From the NCBI GenBank assembly GCA_039975755.1, contig JBDWGM010000002.1, positions 1-42,035 on the forward strand: 42,035 bases of DNA, written 5' to 3'. This DNA is from JABSSA01 sp039975755. Lineage in GTDB: Bacteria; Pseudomonadota; Alphaproteobacteria; Rhodobacterales; Rhodobacteraceae. The position numbers and the translations under genes were made by a program. The notes beneath the pieces were generated by a model. The model did not search any database, was not told the origin of the DNA, and worked only from the letters and a program-made list of their open reading frames with translations. Positions 40,530 to 42,035 of this stretch are shown here, piece by piece (positions within the stretch are counted from its first letter, which is position 1; the number at the start of each line of letters is the position of its first letter).

Positions 40530-41879
40530 ATGGAAGATGAAGTAGATCCGTGGATCGAATTCTTAGACAGTTTACAAACCTTTGCTCTGCATGGGTGGCA
40601 ATTTCTATCCAGCCTGGCGCAACCCGGGTGGCGCCTTTGGCAAGTCCTGATCATTGTTGGCTTGGCCTTTTTCGCATGGTGCGCACACAAACCATTTGCC
40701 AACACTTTGCAATCATGGGTCCGGGCTCGGGCCGATTGGAAGCCCTGGCAATTGCGCTTTATCGTGCTGGTGCGCCGCCGGATGGGCTTGATCATATTTG
40801 CAGTTTTGATGTGGGCCGTTTGGTTGGCTTTGCAAAACCTGACTTGGCCGTCTCGTTCGTACCTTGTTGGCTTGGCAGCAACTTTAGGCACGGCATGGGC
40901 AACAATTAGCTTTTCGGTGCGCGCAGTTCGCAACAGAACCCTTCGGCGGATCGTTGCGTGGAGCCTCTGGATATATGCCACTATCTTTTACCTGGGTTTT
41001 TCAAAAGACCTGGGCAAAGTCCTTGACGAGATCGCGTTAGAAGTCGGCACATTCCGACTTTCTATTCTCGATTTGATCGTTGGCTTTGTACTGATTGGCG
41101 TCCTGTTTACGTTGGCTCGGTTCGTGAGCAGCACAACCGCTGCTCAAATTCGGCGCAACGAAGACATCAGCCCGTCAATGCAGGTCCTTGCGGTCAAAGG
41201 ATTGCAACTGGCGTTGTATAGTTTGGCGTTCGTCGTTGGTGTGCGCGCCGTTGGGATTGATTTGACGGGTCTTGCAGTGTTGTCCGGCGCCATCGGTGTC
41301 GGTTTAGGGTTCGGCCTACAAAAGGTGGTTTCGAACCTTGTGTCGGGCGTTATCATCCTGTTGGACAAATCGATCAAACCCGGAGACGTCATCAGTCTCG
41401 GCGATACCTTCGGTTGGATTCAAACGCTTGGGGCGCGTTATGCCAGCGTCGTCACCCGAGATGGAAAAGAATACTTGATCCCCAACGAAGACCTGATCAC
41501 CGGGCAAGTGGTGAACTGGTCTCATTCCAACGACTTTGTTCGTTTGGATATTCACTTTGGTACGGCATACAACGACGATCCGCACATGGTGCGAAAGGTT
41601 GCCATCGAGGCCGCCAGCAGCGTTAGCCGCGTTCTTAGTCACCGCCCGCCCGTCTGCCACATCGTTGGATTCGGTGACAGCAGTGTCGACTATATCCTGC
41701 GCTTTTGGATCAGCGATCCAACGGGTGGTCTAACTAATATTCGAGGGAATGTGTTCTTAGCGCTTTGGGATGCCTTTCAGGACCAAAATATCTCCATTCC
41801 GTTCCCGCAGCGCGAAGTGCGGATGCTGGATCAAATGGCGGATGCTTCCAGCGAACTGCGAAAGGACAGTTCGACCTGA
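40530..41879 (+). CDS. Mechanosensitive channel, MscS family (second paralogue)
   Basis: A 449-residue channel from the ATG at 40530; a GTG five codons earlier is an alternative, and neither has a strong ribosome binding site. Membrane helices lie at about 38-58, 85-105, 108-128, 135-150, 178-200 and 222-245. The MscS pore helix and hinge (G-A-I-G-V-G-L-G-F-G-L-Q-K and then V-V-S-N-L-V-S-G) follow near 252-275. The beta domain has I-P-N-E-D-L near 315, and the C-terminus has F-P-Q-R-E-V. It is only distantly similar to the channel at 20532-21863, differing most in the N-terminal helices. It is divergent from leuC. Confidence 0.92.
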   Translation: MEDEVDPWIEFLDSLQTFALHGWQFLSSLAQPGWRLWQVLIIVGLAFFAWCAHKPFANTLQSWVRARADWKPWQLRFIVLVRRRMGLIIFAVLMWAVWLALQNLTWPSRSYLVGLAATLGTAWATISFSVRAVRNRTLRRIVAWSLWIYATIFYLGFSKDLGKVLDEIALEVGTFRLSILDLIVGFVLIGVLFTLARFVSSTTAAQIRRNEDISPSMQVLAVKGLQLALYSLAFVVGVRAVGIDLTGLAVLSGAIGVGLGFGLQKVVSNLVSGVIILLDKSIKPGDVISLGDTFGWIQTLGARYASVVTRDGKEYLIPNEDLITGQVVNWSHSNDFVRLDIHFGTAYNDDPHMVRKVAIEAASSVSRVLSHRPPVCHIVGFGDSSVDYILRFWISDPTGGLTNIRGNVFLALWDAFQDQNISIPFPQREVRMLDQMADASSELRKDSST

Positions 41880-42034
41880 TTGCGCGCAGCACTGCGACAT
41901 GAAGAACAGACAACATACGTATATTTCCCTTTCAGGACCAATGGCCCCGATTCCGCAGGCTCCCAATGTCGGTCGACTACAAACTCAAGGCACTGACTGC
42001 ACACAGTCAGGGATTCGCCAGGGGCACTCTTCAT
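41831..42034 (-). CDS. Possible zinc-ribbon protein at the right edge
   Basis: A minus-strand frame of 67 codons beginning with ATG one base from the window edge; the true start may lie further out. It has two C-x2-C pairs (Cys12/15 and Cys43/46) spaced as in a zinc ribbon, with a basic and acidic segment between. Its last 49 bases overlap the 3' end of the convergent channel gene. The cysteine pattern is the only support; no family is recognised and no upstream context is visible. Confidence 0.45.
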   Translation of the reverse strand: MKSAPGESLTVCSQCLEFVVDRHWEPAESGPLVLKGKYTYVVCSSCRSAARNQVELSFRSSLEASAI

Positions 42035-42035
42035 T

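Overview
The window reads as chromosomal DNA from an alphaproteobacterium of the Rhodobacteraceae, most likely a marine roseobacter. The evidence is the set of families (DUF1523, DUF4170, DUF2125, a GT14 enzyme of the type with a DUF5928-like tail, HI0933-like flavoprotein), the lpxK/waaA/DUF4170/cysQ/pmbA gene order, and a LexA box of the alphaproteobacterial type (GAAC-N7-GAAC). This assignment rests on recognising families and gene order, not on a database search. I found no tRNA, rRNA, CRISPR array, transposase, integrase or phage gene.

Layout. 1-115: 3' end of an alpha/beta hydrolase gene. 318-7291: seven same-strand genes, several with overlapping start and stop codons. They encode a long coiled-coil protein, an uncharacterised soluble protein, a classic-type AAA+ ATPase with an N-terminal helical region, a three-helix membrane protein, a second uncharacterised soluble protein, an 86-residue two-helix membrane protein and a DUF1523 protein. 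This is the least explained and most system-like part of the window. 7296-9828: a GT14 glycosyltransferase and a divergent sulfotransferase, probably for surface glycans. 9831-13313: alkane monooxygenase, mutY, a DUF721/DciA-like gene and a secreted DsbA-like thioredoxin, closed by a strong terminator.

13365-18027 (minus): a compact run pmbA-cysQ-DUF4170-waaA-lpxK that joins lipid A/Kdo assembly to a nucleotidase and a TldE-like protein. It is followed by a secreted DUF2125 protein and a divergent crotonase whose two usual catalytic glutamates are absent. 20532-24120: MscS channel, flavoprotein, glutathione transferase and GFA-family zinc protein. 24223-27173: a LexA box and dnaE2, without imuA/imuB and apparently lacking the usual C-terminal domain. 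27255-31607: Hsp20, a metallo-beta-lactamase hydrolase coupled to an ABM-domain protein, a PrpF-family tautomerase and an AbrB-type membrane protein.

31967-40225: the leucine biosynthesis region. leuC, a previously uncounted 52-codon ORF, and leuD are contiguous. leuB lies about 4.2 kb further on, beyond a membrane protein, an EEP-family protein with an EF-hand-like loop, a divergent LysR/oxidoreductase pair and their shared control region. The window ends with a second MscS channel and a possible zinc-ribbon gene at the edge.

Starts were chosen from ribosome binding sites and family N-termini; uncertain ones are flagged in the entries.
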